The notes under the pieces are model-generated. The model was not told the DNA's origin. It saw only the letters and a list, made by a program, of their open reading frames with translations, and did no database searches. Position numbers and translations under genes: made by a program. This document shows, in pieces, positions 11,073 through 24,500 of a DNA stretch of 64,000 nt; within the stretch, counting starts at the first letter, position 1; each line of letters opens with the position of its first letter. The stretch is from Spinellus fusiger (taxonomy: Eukaryota; Mucoromycota; Mucoromycetes; Mucorales; Phycomycetaceae), in the NCBI GenBank assembly GCA_025094145.1, contig JALLLS010000026.1, positions 1 through 64,000 of the forward strand. The letters run 5' to 3'.

Positions 11073-14000
11073 GTTGGATCAAATACAGTAAAATAAAGAG
11101 GAAAGAAAAGAAAAAAAAATATTGGCCTATTTAGTCTATTGATTGATAACCGGCACTCTATTTCTCACCGAAGCCACACACTCTCTTCATGAATGCATGG
11201 TTGTATGGTACTGTTTTAGTCAATACTTAATGTGTAGTACATAATTACAGTTGAAGCTATGAAGCCTTGTGTAGTCTCTTTAGTATACACCTACTCAAAG
11301 AACATGCCTATCTATTCATCAATCTCTCATCTCTCTTTATTTATTTTTGCTTTCGACATGAAACTCCTATTTTTAAGCATAAACTAATATCAGGAGAGCA
11401 TCCAAAATATTCCTTCCTTTCTATCAAGGACATTTTCTGTGCGCTATTTTCGGTTCTTTAATGTAAAGAGAGTGGGGAGTTTTCTACTGCCTTGGAGTTT
11501 AGATAAGGTATTGGGGAATGGGAGTGCATGGTTGTTGGATAAGATTTAATACAAAAGGTCATTCTCTTTTCATAGTATAGTTGGGGACATTACAGAATAT
11601 ACAATAAAAACAGGGCAAAATGTAGATGAGATGATGAAAGAAAACAGTATGCAATATAGAACCATGACCCTCAACAGACACCTTCACTATGGAAGTGACT
11701 GTAGAAAGAGTGCTATTTTCTTATTGATAGGGACATGACATATCTATGTTCCGAGTTATTTCACTTTACACCACACTTCATTGAATATCAGTTTTCATCT
11801 GCTTGGGAGTAAGTTAAATAATAATAATAAAAAGATAAAATCACAGCCGATAAATATTTCACATGCTATTTAATAACATGGCTTTGCTTGGCGCCAATGC
11901 TGATGGCTAAGCATTGTTTATTTTACACTTTTTCACTATTATTTTGTGTATTTTTCTTTTTTTTTTCACCTTACTACATCCGATGACAGCACATCTTTAG
12001 TCTTTATTTATCCATATCTGTCTATCTCTGTAGCCACAACATTATAAAACACAGCAATGACATACTAAAATGGTATCTGCTACTTGTACATGGGACTGTT
12101 GAATAGGCTCTGCATGCAAATAAACATAGTGTCTGTAGCTTGCCTACAAATAATAATTCACATAAACTGTGCTACAAAGCAATGATATTAAATCACGGTT
12201 AGTACAGTTTATTCGCCACTGACATGTAGATCAGCTTGGGGTGGAAGTGTCAAAATAGCCATAAGATCGAGTGGCGAGGGTTACCTCAAACTTAAATAAA
12301 ATGAGCTGCTAACCAACTTTTGGCAAACTATTTATTTCTTCTCTTTTCTATTGAACAAGCTTCTATTTGTGTATCTGGTGGATTTCGAAGCTGCACATTG
12401 TCTCTCTTTCTCCTGGCCAATCATGGTGTGTTGGCATACTGTCTTACAATATTCCATTGGACATGAGGAGTTTCCTGAGTGGAGCAACAAAGAGAAAGAA
12501 AGAAAAAAAGAAAAAAAACAGCTGGACTATTAAAACTGAGATGATTTGAAAAAGAAGCTTTCTCATAAATTAATAATAGTGAGTGCCTGGCAATGGACTA
12601 TAAATATAGTAAAAATAGGTGTTTTTTCTTCTTTGATGAAGCCAGGATAGCATTGGACCTCTCCTTTATTTTGTTTGTAGCCACGCCTTTTTTTTTCTTT
12701 CTTTTTTTCTTTTTTCTTTTTCTGCTGATGCACTCATACAATCTATAGACTCTCATGAGATCACCACATCTCATGAACATATGTAGGGAAGTACTTGAAT
12801 AGCAGTAAAAAGCCAAAGATAACCATCATAAAAGCTCTGTCATGTAGCACGGCATGGTTTTGTCTATCCTCCAAACATTTTTGCCAAGGGGTAGCTGTCT
12901 TTTAGTCTTATTACACTACGAGTAACACATAACAAAATAAAAGCAAAAAAATGAAAGTTGGACCAGTTAGACCTCATCACAGTCTGTTTTATAAGCTATA
13001 TATTATTGAATTCCTGCTACCAATCATTCAACAGAATTTCTTCATGGTTCCATAAGAAAAAGAAAGAGAATAGCGTGCTGTGAATACATATAAAGTCAAT
13101 GCAAATGGATGCAATAGTATTCTGGAATGCATTCAAACTCATTGACGAGATGTAAGGCGTGAAAATAAAACTCTTTGAGTGTGTAGTTAGACTCGCTCTT
13201 TAGTAGTTTATTTTCATTGCTCTCTTCTCAAGAAGATATCACTGCCAACACTGCTATCCAAGGACCTTGTAGAAGTAATCAGTACCTCACCCCATGCTAT
13301 CAGTTCAACATTAAGTACAATAGCAAGTGTACAAGTAAAAGGTTGTACAGTTCAAAAAAGTTGTCGCAGTTTTACAATAAGGTATTCTTATTCATGCAGC
13401 CCAAAGATAGATCAAACGTTACTACGATGGTCCTGAAAGTATTTATGAGAGAAATAAAGAGAGAATCAGATTGGTATCATTTTTTTGAGACAAGAATAAG
13501 CAATCCACTATAGATTAAATTGATAAGAATCCTTCTACTGCTTTAATTGAGATAAAACACTGAATGCAAATCTCTGAAGATTTTAATGTTTCTTGTATTA
13601 TTTATAACCTTGTCAAATCAGTGCCATCTGTCCATTTAACAGACAGAGATCCGTTCTGTAAACGAGAACAACAAGGATGAAATCTCAAGAGTAAGATGAG
13701 GCACAACAGTAGCAGCAAAGTGATTTGGACTTTACAACACATTGTGTCTTTCTTGATGAATCAGCCTTCTCCATGTAAAGAAAAGCATGTCTTAGTCAAA
13801 CAAGGAAACGGCTGTCAATAGCCACAGTGCATACAACAAAAGCAAACACACTATCTATTCTAGATGTACCATCTACCACTGGCTTGATGAATGTTAGTTT
13901 AGGAGTTCCAAAGTGTATTAAGAAAGGAAGAAGCTTGGAGGTTAGGCTGTTGCTTGAGCTTTTCTTATAAACAACTCTTGATATATATATATATATAAAG

Positions 14001-15576
14001 GTACACATGTTCAGAAATAAAAGAACATTGCCTTGTCATGAAGAACTTTCTAATCTATAGTCCAACTGCTATAAACAAGTCTACTCGCTCTCGAGGATAT
14101 CTATCAATCCTTCTCTGTATAATTTTGAACCGAGATACAGTTGAGCAGTTCAAGTCGATTGTCAATTGTCAAGAGTAATATAAATTTATAAATAATAATA
14201 TCTAATGACAAGAATGATTAAAGCATGCAATCGCTTATATTGAAGTGACTTTAGAGGTACTATTTCGTATTCTGCTAAATACTATAGTAAATGCAACAAC
14301 AACAAAAAGTAATAAGGTCTCAAAGCATTTATTGGAGGGGTCACGACTGGCCTTATTCTATTTCCAACTTGGGCTACCTATTTCATTCTATTCCTCAATT
14401 CAGTTGACTTGGCTCTTTACATGATCTTATTTCATTCATCTACCGTTGAATGTAGTAAAGGATTAGAAAGTATTTCTATAGGTGTATTATTTAATATCAG
14501 AGTACAAGAATGTAGTGTCTCCTGTTAACAATAACAACATACGCCTATCTTTGTTAAAAGAAGGTATGCTCATTTTAAGTGTGTAAAATAAGCTGTTAAT
14601 AAAAAACAAAACAAAACAAAACAAAACAACTGCTTCATCTATGTGTATAAGAATAAAGCACCAAAAACTATGCAAAGCAATGATTAAGCAATAAGTAAAA
14701 GTTAGTATATTTAAATGATAATCTTTCGATAGTATTATAGAAACACATGCAGTCAAATAATATACAACTGTTCAAGATACTGACATCTATTTTTCATTTT
14801 GTATACGTTGAATAAATAAAATATGTAGATTCTACATTATGGAAAGAAGAACAATAGAGCATAAGGAATTATTTGGCATTCAATTTCCTGCATATTAGCA
14901 TGGACCTCCTCATCCCAGACCTTAAGAAAGCATGAATCACACTCAGCCATAATGTTAAGCTAAAGAAAGAGATTCTTAAATGACTTGACACTTCTTTCTC
15001 ACTAATATCCTGTAAAATGGCTTGGTGTATAAAAAAGGCAAGAAGAACAGTAGGGAAATAAGAGAAGCAGGAAAACAACAGCCTACATCGGGATTGCAGT
15101 CTTCCTAGTCATAAGAAGACCCTTGCTTATTATCAAACTGTCTCTGTAGGTTGTTTATTAATTGTAGGAGAAAGAATAAGAAAGAAGCAATTTAATGATA
15201 CAGAGAATATTCCAATTAAGAAAAGGTAGATTAGAAAGAGCACTAGTAACAGGCTTGTAAAAAGGAAATAAAGGAATAAAGAAACAAGGAAACAGGGGGA
15301 AGGAGAAGAGAGTGTACATGATATACAGTACATAGGGCTATTATAAAGAAGTGTGAATAGTAATAGTGGTAGTAGTAAAATTAGTGTATGCAGTAGTAGT
15401 AGTAGGCCTTGAGCAAATTAGCAAAGTAGAAAAAAGGATGTACAAATAAACAGTAAAAGACAGCCAAAGAAATAATACTAAGAAGAAAGGAGAGTAAAAG
15501 TAGTAATAAAGAAAGCTTACAAAAGAAAAGAAAAAAAAAGAAAAAAAAAGAAAAGAAAAATGGATTCTTTTCTGCT
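11073..15576. other. Gene-poor AT-rich interval, 4.5 kb
   Basis: No open frame here has coding character or recognisable similarity; the longest (13217-13513) is AT-driven. I see no tRNA-like cloverleaf and no transposon ends. Simple repeats and homopolymer runs are frequent, and a strand-biased purine tract occupies 15130-15560. Unannotated non-coding RNAs cannot be excluded. Confidence 0.6.
15130..15560. repeat. Purine-rich strand tract
   Basis: About 430 bp of plus strand is dominated by A and G (GAA/AAAG runs, ending in A9GA9G near 15532-15550). It lies just downstream of the methyltransferase stop. Its minus-strand translation is only Phe/Leu/Ser. Confidence 0.6.
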
Positions 15577-17203
15577 CTACTCTTCATCCTCGAGTGGCCT
15601 TAGTTTTTTCTGTGCATACGCAAAATGCACATTTTCAAATGTTTTGTATTCATCTGCTTCTCTCCAGCATATTTGCAGTCGGTCTTCATACACTTCCGAA
15701 GTCATCTTTCCCGAGAGGCATATTTGTGGACGCAAGGCTTGATAATACGCCTTCCATGACTGTAGAGTCAGTTGTCCAAGCTAAGAGAGTGGAAAAAACA
15801 AGAAGTTTATTTATGTTTGTATTACTATGCTTTTCTTTTTTATTTACCTTGCCAGCCCATTGACCCCCAGGACAAGAGATAAATGTCGTTGTGATGTGAG
15901 ATAGATCATTGTTGGCTGTGAGTCGTTCATTGAGCCGTGGACCAGCATGAGGGTCCATAAGAGAACACGTCATAAGATCACGGAGATGTTGGTTAAATTC
16001 GCGTGTAATGGGGCCTACGCGGTGCATTTCACTGTCGGTTTCTACTAATTCAATCCATCCTCCAGGTTTAAGGACTCGCACTAGATCAGCAATCAGTGGA
16101 GCCCATTGTGATTCTTTTACACCCTGAGCCACACCACTGCCCCCAGATATAATATAGAATGAGTGACCCTTTCATTATGAACTGTCTATAGAATAAAGTA
16201 GTACTTACCGCATAAACACATAATCAAAAGAACACTCATCAAAGGGTAGAGCCTCTAATATGTTACAGTGATAGAATTTAGAATTCGAGGGTTTGATTTC
16301 TCGAGGAAACATGGCATTGATGTCTATGCCTACAATAGTAGACTTTGGGTATTCTCCTGCAATCTCCATTGTCCAGGAACCAGGACCGCATCCTACATCA
16401 AGTACATGTGCTCCTTTACGCAACATATCACTGACAGGAGCAAGATAATTTCTATAGCATAAAAATGAGTATCCCACATGGCCATCATCCCACTTCAACC
16501 AACCCAGACTATGTATCTATGTATCTATGTATCTATGTATGTATCTATTTATTTATTTATTTATCTGATGTCTAATGTCTATATCTAAAACTTACCCTTG
16601 GATAGCGAAACGGACCATGAAATGCTGAAGATGAAGGCGATCCACTTCTTCATCATCACACGGCAACAGATAAGATGAGCCTAGAGTATGGTGAAATTTG
16701 CGTCCAGAAATCCACACACATGTAGGTCCAGAGTCTATTGGATCCAATGTTGATTTACGCTTGGCACTCGACCAGCTTTCTCTTTTGGGCTGGTGAGGTG
16801 GAGTAGAGTAAACACTGATTTGGTCATCCTGTGCTGAAGGGAAACTCGACACAGGTGTTAAAGGGTGAACAGAGCATTTTGTCTCGAGGGAGACGGGCAG
16901 TAAGTTGGACGGATCACAGAGAGCGCTCTCAGATAAGGAGTCGCGTGTAAAACTGCGAAAGGGCAAAAGGCGAGCGAGTGGTTTTCGAGGATGATGAAGC
17001 AAGGCAGGTGTAGGTGAGGATTGTTTTCTTAATTTTATACGACCATCGGAAGAAGCTGGTGATATTGTAGGTAGGAGATAGTGTCGTTGGTAGGGATCTT
17101 GTTGGGTATCATTCTCCTGCCAGGACCCAAGTGTTTTTATGGTATCAAAATGGCCAATAGTACTTGCACTACGGTGATCAAGACGAGAGTGTTGATTTCC
17201 CAT
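15577..17203 (-). CDS. SAM-dependent methyltransferase with N-myristoylation signal
   Basis: Exons (minus) 17203-16596, 16508-16209, 16136-15848, 15780-15577; 466 aa. The C-terminal half is a class I methyltransferase: motif I VLDVGCGPG at about residues 238-246, the acidic ribose contact in IVGIDIN, then LPFDECSFDYVFMR and LKPGGWIELVE (motif III-type). About 200 N-terminal residues are Ser/Pro-rich and look disordered. The protein begins MGNQHS, which fits the N-myristoylation pattern (Gly2, Ser6), suggesting membrane association; this is inference. Large families of such UMTA/LaeA-like methyltransferases occur in zygomycete fungi. The substrate is unknown. Confidence 0.88.
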
Positions 17204-17955
17204 ATTTTATAAACAATCCTGAAGCATAAAAGCAGTGAAAGATTGGGAAAAGAGGATCTGTTGTGTCTGCCTATTTAGCGTCACAAGTCAATTCTTTGGA
17301 GGGCTTTTTTGTGTTGTTCTCTGACGTCTTGTAAAAGCCTTAATTTCTCAAGTCTTTATGTCTATTATTTATATAACACTGTATGTATGTATCTACATAT
17401 ACCCACAGATAGAGATAGATATAGGTATATACAGCTATATGAGTGAAAATACAAATATAAATAAAGAAGCAAGAACCGGTAAAAGATGTTCTTAATGCGC
17501 CACTCTTATGATGAGTAAAATAGTACTTTGTGATCATGCGTTTGTACAACTCTGTATCTGTAAATAAAGTGATTGTCCTAAATATAATGAAATATATATT
17601 TGTATTTATATTTGTATAGACTTGTATGTACATTTGTATGTATCATTATTGTGTCTCTAGCAGTCCTCAAGTGATAATCCTGTTTTATAGCAGGGTTCTT
17701 TACTATAGTCATGGCAGGGTCGTGGGGGTACAAGGACAAGTGGAAGATGTGATATTTTTCCATGTCTCGCCCTCTTTGTGTATAAAGGCGATCTTCGCAC
17801 ATGAGAGCTTTAAACTCACTTTATCACCTTAGGTGGAATTCCCTTTTTCAAGCAATAAAAAGTTGACTTTTTGTATTCACCATTTTACGTGCATTTACCA
17901 TCTTATTAATGCTTACAGTTGGTGCATGGCATGTTTTTTCTTCTACTTATTCATT

Positions 17956-17986
<31 letters not shown>

Positions 17987-19955
17987 TTATTTGTATATGA
18001 ATTCATTTATATATTATTATAAAATAAACCATTTATTCATAGTGATCGTTATCCATGGTCCCACTTCACCCTTTGATGACATTTATCTTGTCATGCATTG
18101 ATTGGCTCTAAAAACACGACTCTAAATTTATAAATAAAAATAAAAATAAAAACCAACCCACCCACCCACCTACCAACCAAATAAACAAACAAACAAACAG
18201 ACCATTATTGTTAAAAAGGAGTCCTACACTATCACAACCTTATTCCTTTATCAAGGCTATTACCAATATATATAATTTTCTTTTATGTGCTGATACCATT
18301 CTTATTATTTTTCATTCATCTACCGGTACTTCGGAAGATTCTGACTTGTTGGGCCACAGTTTCCTAGTAGAGAGAATAAATAAATAAAAAAGAATGTCGG
18401 TGTTTTGTCATCCTAATTTAGCGGCAGAGGACAAAAAGGTACTGATATATGAGAAAATAACAGAGACAAGAAACAGAAAACAGAGACAGAAAACATTGAA
18501 TCCTATTGAACTGATGCTATTCCAACCAATAATAATAATAAAAAGAGAATACTGCTTTATTTATACTATTCATTTCTATATCTTATATATCAAAAAACGG
18601 AAAAGGAGCAAATAATAGCTCGTATAAAACAGTCACAAACTGATGAGTCTGGGGTGAAGCATCTATGACAAGCTGTAGTGTATTTGAATTCAGTGGATAG
18701 ACCTGTTAAATTATGAGAGTACAACAGCCTGTATTAGTATGTGTGTCTTTTAATATTAAAGTTCTTCTATTTGTGGTAACCATTAGAATAGAGTAGAAGT
18801 ATAAAAGAATAACAAAGAAGTTAAATAAATAAATAAATAGAGAGCAGAGTTAATTATACGTTTACTAACCAAATGTCTTTGGATTTGTCAAGTCATTAAG
18901 GACACTATTACATTAATATATAATATATAATATATAATAAATAGTAGATCATACTAAAGGCTGTTTATTTCCTCTTTCTTATTGTATTTCTATCTATTTC
19001 CTCTGAACCACAAATATCATCTATTTGGTAAGATATAAATAAAGTAAAGAAGATACAACATGTTTATAGAATCAACTTGGGGTTCTTCTATGTATTCTTT
19101 ATAGGAGGTGAATGAGGAGCATGTAACAAGTTCCTCAGGTAACCATCCTACCAGTGTAATCATCCTAACGATCTCTTTATGTGATACTCATTGGAAGTAT
19201 GATTATTCACCTTTTCTTGCAAGATCTTATTTACAACATCAATACCATAGTCTCTCTTTGAAAGCAAAGATGTACATATTGTATACCATTGATATTACGT
19301 CTTAACTTGGGAATTATCTGCAACGAAAAATAACACCCTTCTAGAGTACTCTTCTAGATATATAACAAAGGAAAACATACAACTAGAACTAATAATAATA
19401 ATAAAAAGTCCAAGATTTCTGGTTCATCACTCTCCTTCTCCTCCTCACTTATCACCGAAGCTTTGGTTTGCTGACTAATATGACCCCATAGTACAGATAA
19501 ACTACCCTAAAAAAGTGATAGTGTATGTCTTATTTCATTTTCTTATGCAACAAAATTGTTGTGTCAAGTATATCTAAAATAAAGCAAATAGATTGCAGTG
19601 TAATAGAATCAGAAAGCCACAAGTGGCAAGGAGACTGTGTAATCAGATGACGATTCATTCTAACTCCCGATATTTCATCATATGGAAAATTATATCTTTG
19701 TTGAGGTGCTTATAGCAACCTCGAACAGATCATTTTCCTACTAATGGTAGGGAGCAAAAAGAAACCACTAGGATGGCACCTTTTTATAGTTTTTTCCTAC
19801 CTTTTTCGGACATTCAATGGAGTTGACTGCTTTTTGTTTGTATTTTAAACACCTTAAAAAATAATAGTCAACAGACAACAAAAGGGGGTTTGCTATTTGT
19901 ACTACAGGACTGCTAAAAAGTATTAAGTGACGTAAGCAAACTTATTTGCACTGTA
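17204..19955. other. Gene-poor AT-rich interval, 2.75 kb
   Basis: It contains an (AT)n run around 17961-17988, AAATA and CCAA/AACA simple repeats at 18130-18200, and several AT-rich short frames. No conserved protein, tRNA or mobile-element end was seen. Confidence 0.6.
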
Positions 19956-21292
19956 CTGTGGGAGGAACAAAAGAATTGGCTATTTTATATATTAGAAATC
20001 CGATACATTTCATATCTTACATAAGAGACACTTGTAGCAGTTTTCTTCCTTTCTTCTTAATAAAAGTATATCCATATTTAATTTACAATGCAACTAACAG
20101 ACAATCAAAAACTTACCATTGTTAATTTTCGACAAGCAAATATGAAAGTAAAAGAAATAGCTGAAAGAACTGGAGTAAAGCTGCGAACAATCTACAATGT
20201 TCTAAATCAACAAAAGACAAGAGGAACTACCAAACGCCAAGAAGGTTCGGGAAGACCCAAAATATTCAATGAAAGAGAAATACGACACCTTCTGGACGTT
20301 GTTGGCAAGAACAGACGATTGACTTTAAGTGAGATAGTTGCAGCAATACCTGAAGAATGCAGCAAGCACACTGTTAGACGTGTACTGCATGAAGAGGGTA
20401 TATTTAGCAGTGGCAAAGAAGAAACCTTTTTTGAATGAAACACATAAAGAAAGAAGACTCAAGTTTGCCAAAGAACATCTCCACTGGACTGTTGATATAT
20501 GGAAAAAAGTTATATGGACTGACGAAAATAGTTTCGAAATTGGCAAAAACAGTCGAGTGGTTCACGTTTGGCGTAAGGATGGAGAAGCCTATAAAAAAGA
20601 TTGTCTTGCTCCCACATTCAAGAGTGGAAGATCCTCAGTTATGGTCTGGGGGGCCATTCATCACGGTGAGAAGTCGGAACTAGTGATGCTTGAGAAGAAT
20701 GAACGAAAGGCTGTTGATTTTGTCAAGAAAGTCTATGAAGAGGCATTGCTACGTTTCTGGGGTCTAGAGTGCCACCTAATATTGATGGAAGATGGAACAC
20801 CCACTCACAAAAGTATTGTAGCAAGTGATTGGAAAAGGGAGAGAGGAATTGATAGTTTGGAGTGTCCTGCTCAATCGTCCGATCTAAACCCCATTGAAAA
20901 CCTTTGGATACAGACAAAAAACAAGGTCCAGGAGAGATGTAACGGTTCTGTCAAGATAGACAAGTTCAAAAATATTATACAAGAGGCCTGGGATTCATTT
21001 GAGCCAAAAACATGAAAATCTTTGATTGAGACAATGCCAGCACGAATGCAAGAAGTCATCAAGAACAAGGGTGGGAGTACCCATTATTAAAGCTACATTT
21101 GTAATATTTTTTTATAAGTAAATGTAAAAATAAATTACATATAAGTATTCTAGAGCCTTTCTTTAACATAGTATGGGCTTTATTAAATTAGAAAATATGT
21201 TGTATTCCTTTTGATATAGGGAAAACACTGTATTGATGATATAAAGGCTATTGTATTTTAAAGAATCGCCATTTTTCCTGTTCTTCCCACTG
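19956..21292 (+). mobile_element. Second Tc1/mariner transposon, different family
   Basis: The element is 1337 bp, bounded by TA (19954-19955 and 21293-21294). Imperfect terminal inverted repeats start CTGTGGGAGGAAC on the left and, read inward from the right, CAGTGGGAAGAAC. The ends and the transposase differ from the element at 579-1941, so two mariner lineages have been active in this genome. Confidence 0.9.
20088..21090 (+). pseudogene. Tc1-type transposase with frameshift and premature stop
   Basis: The first segment (20088 to about 20405) encodes paired helix-turn-helix motifs (VKEIAERTGVKLRTIYNVL). The frame then shifts by one base near 20400-20415 and continues to 21015 with the catalytic core: VIWTDENSF, LILMEDGTPTHKS and SSDLNPIENLW. 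A TGA at 21013-21015 interrupts the C-terminus. The same frame continues to a natural TAA at 21088-21090, with the usual short mariner tail (NKGGSTHY). One indel plus one stop make it inactive, yet it is otherwise well preserved, so decay is recent. Confidence 0.9.
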
Positions 21293-21500
21293 TACATAGT
21301 TTATATAAGATGACTCCTTTGTTGATCTTCTAGTATATAGCTTAAAATGTCTGAGAGTGTGAACTTGTTTATATATATATTAGCAAAAACAAGACCACAT
21401 TGTTATTATTATAAACCTTTCACTTTATATCTGCTTATATCCTCTAATTTAACCACTAAGAAGAGGAATAAACCTTTATTTATATATATACTCTATCCTA

Positions 21501-24500
21501 TTAACATACAGAATCATCATCTTTGTATTCCGAGTCCATTTGAGTCTCATTCATCCATGTCTGAAGTGCTTCATTAAAATCAATAGATTCATGACTAGAG
21601 GATCGTGTAGGAAAAATAAAACTTGGATCCAACTCCACATCGGATAATTCTCTCTGCAGAGGTGTCTCAATGGTAATGTTTAAATCAGAAAGACGTCGAA
21701 TGTCTACACTGGATGGCATAAGATGAGAGAGTCTCCTATGTTCAAACTGTCATAGAATAAGAGTATCAGTCAATACTAGTCAGTGCTACTGTTCTTACTG
21801 AAACTAAATCCTTCTCAAGCCGCTCCTTCATCTCTTCAAAGTCATAGAGACAATCATGAATAAACTGAGAGAGATCTAGCAAAAAACAATGGATAAGTCT
21901 CTTCATTCTGTCGCTCGTGTTGTATTACCAAGCTGATCAGTGATGTCGATGGGGTATTTCTCAGATTCTTCCATGACAGGTTCATCTTCTGCAAATCCTT
22001 TCCAACCATCTCCCAGATCTACTGGCAAGTCATCTTGTCCATGATATATTGAAGAGGGAAGATGTTTATTATCTCCCATCATGGACTGTATACCACCCTC
22101 AATGCCCATGACTCTTTCCAAGGCTTCTTCCACATCATCATCCATAGTATCAATAAACCCATACACAGGACCAGGAGAAATGTACACATCGTAATAAACA
22201 AAAATTTGATCCTCAAAATCAACATAGAAAAGACAAGGGACATTCTGGCCTGGTGCTATTGCATAAAGACCAGCTGTAAAAGCACAGACACGCCCTTCAA
22301 AAGCAAACTTTACAAGTTGGAACTTGATTTTGGAACGAGGATAAGACTGGAGTGTGGAACTGTCATCTGTAGCGTCCTCAATTCGTTTGCTCCAGTCAAT
22401 AAAGTAGGTGACTCCATTCCATGCACATGCTACAAACAATTCACTGTCTGGGAAGTCCTCCCCCTCCACGCCCTCACTCCATGAATCGTCTGTATCATAA
22501 AGACTCACGCTTTCCCTGCTATCTCTTCTCAAGGGCGCTTCCATGGTAGAATCACTCTGAAAGTCCTCTGAGGTATCTGCACTACCAAACGCTTCTGGTT
22601 CTATAGCACTAGATGTGTCTGATAAGGTCTGAGGAAATAGTGCCAATGCATTTTCCTCTCTTCCTATCTTTTCATGCCAATGACTTGCCAAGGAAGAAAG
22701 CCTAGAACTAGTGCTAATCACTGGTGAATGGGTTGTAGACTGCTCTCCTCCTTTGCCACTCTGGGAAGAAGGTGAGTTTGGACACGTATGGCTAGAGGAC
22801 AAGGGCTGTCTGTGCTGGTAAGCCCGTTCATGGGGAGTGACAGCAGAGACATCAAGTGTGGCAAGACTAAATAGCTTGTGTGTCACTTGTAGATCACAGT
22901 GCGAGGATGTCTTTGTGCGAAGATCGTAGATTGTAAGTTTGCCTAGTGGGGTGTGGTGTTATGCTTCGAGTTTTCTCTTTTCCCTTTTGCCATCTCTCTC
23001 TCTCTTGCTACTACTACTATTCTTGTTTACCGTCCATGCCCAACATGCCGAGTTCTGTTCCTAACCCCTCTTCTCTTGCATCTGTCGAATTATGGCGTCT
23101 TCCTACTACTATTTCTGTAGCCACAGTGTCACCCTCTTCATCGCCTACCATATCATCACCGTCCACCATGGGCCAATTCCTAATCACATAGTTGGAGCGT
23201 CTAATTTCATTGCCTCCAACATCCTGGATCTTCCCTAGATCACTGTTCTCTTTGCTCACTAGCATTGTGCTGGTCTCTAATTCAGCAGGCAGTAGAGCTC
23301 TATTTGTACGTTGGAGGAGAGTTCTGATGGTATTTGTTGCTTTTTTCAGATTCATAAATGAACTTTGACTTGTCTTTGGTAAAGAACCAAGATCGCTTTT
23401 TGCCTTTTTCTCTTCAGTGTCTTCTACAACACTAGGAAAAGTATCTGCTTCTGCTTCTTCCTGCTCTCTCTTTTCCTCCTCCTTTTGACTTTTCATAGTA
23501 GGAAAGGGTTTGTTACTGTCGTTCTCACTCGTTCCAAAGTGTCGATAGGCACCATAAAATGTACTGGGAGAGCACTGAGGTGTGAAATCCCGGTTCAATC
23601 GATTCCCGTGGCAATCAATGATAGTGAATTGATTACCAGGCTGAGCTACTAGCAATATAAGCTCATGAGGGGTTTCTGGATGGGATGTTATGGATAGAGA
23701 GGTGATCTAAAGGCATTCCTATTAAGATGGGGAGGAGGGCTCTGTGCCTGTGTCTTTCTTGGTCTACCTGAACATCAAACAGCCACATATCCTTGTCTTT
23801 TAAAAAGGCCTGTTCTTCTAGACTGGGCTGTGTTGGTTTTTCATTGGTCTTCTCTGTGCCTTTTGTAGATTGACTGTATGTTCTCTTCTCTTTGGACCAT
23901 CGCATACCCTTGAAAGTACTCTGCTTTGATGGCTGTGGATCCAAAGATGTCTTCTTCTTCTCTTTACCACTGGAGAGTGCTGAGAGAGAAGACTGGAGTG
24001 GTGAAGAGTGGTGACTGTGGCCATAAGAGGCTGGCACTGAAGGTTCTGATCCCACAAGTTGGAATGAGTGTAGTATCTTGTCTGTGCGTGCCAAGACAAG
24101 TTCATTCATTCCATCGCCATCTACTCCGAAATAACAATAAAGAAATAAGAAATGATATATGCCTTAATGCAAGTTCTTTCTTTCTCTTTCTTTTTCTTTT
24201 ACCAATGTCAGCAATAAGAATTTTGTTGACATTCACAGGTACTTTAAGAGTGAGGGTTGGCTTCTGTAGATTGATTTGTGACCCTCCATTTTTACTGTAG
24301 TCTCCATGGTGGTAGGCGGAGGGAGTGTCTTCTGCTGAGACTGGAGTGGCCATTGGCATACAACCACTGTTGCCTACCATCATGCGTCGAAAGGCCTGAA
24401 TACTAACTGTATCAGAAGCGCGTCTTCCATGTCTAAAGTATTCATCCACAGACATATGATGTTGTGCGTAATTCCCAGCAGAAGCATGGCTTGCTGCACT

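Noticed and set aside
12598..12816. Lys-rich minus-strand frame
   Set aside because: Translation of a polypyrimidine tract; no coding character.
13217..13513. 98-codon plus-strand frame as a gene
   Set aside because: No family resemblance, AT-driven composition, no splice or promoter context.
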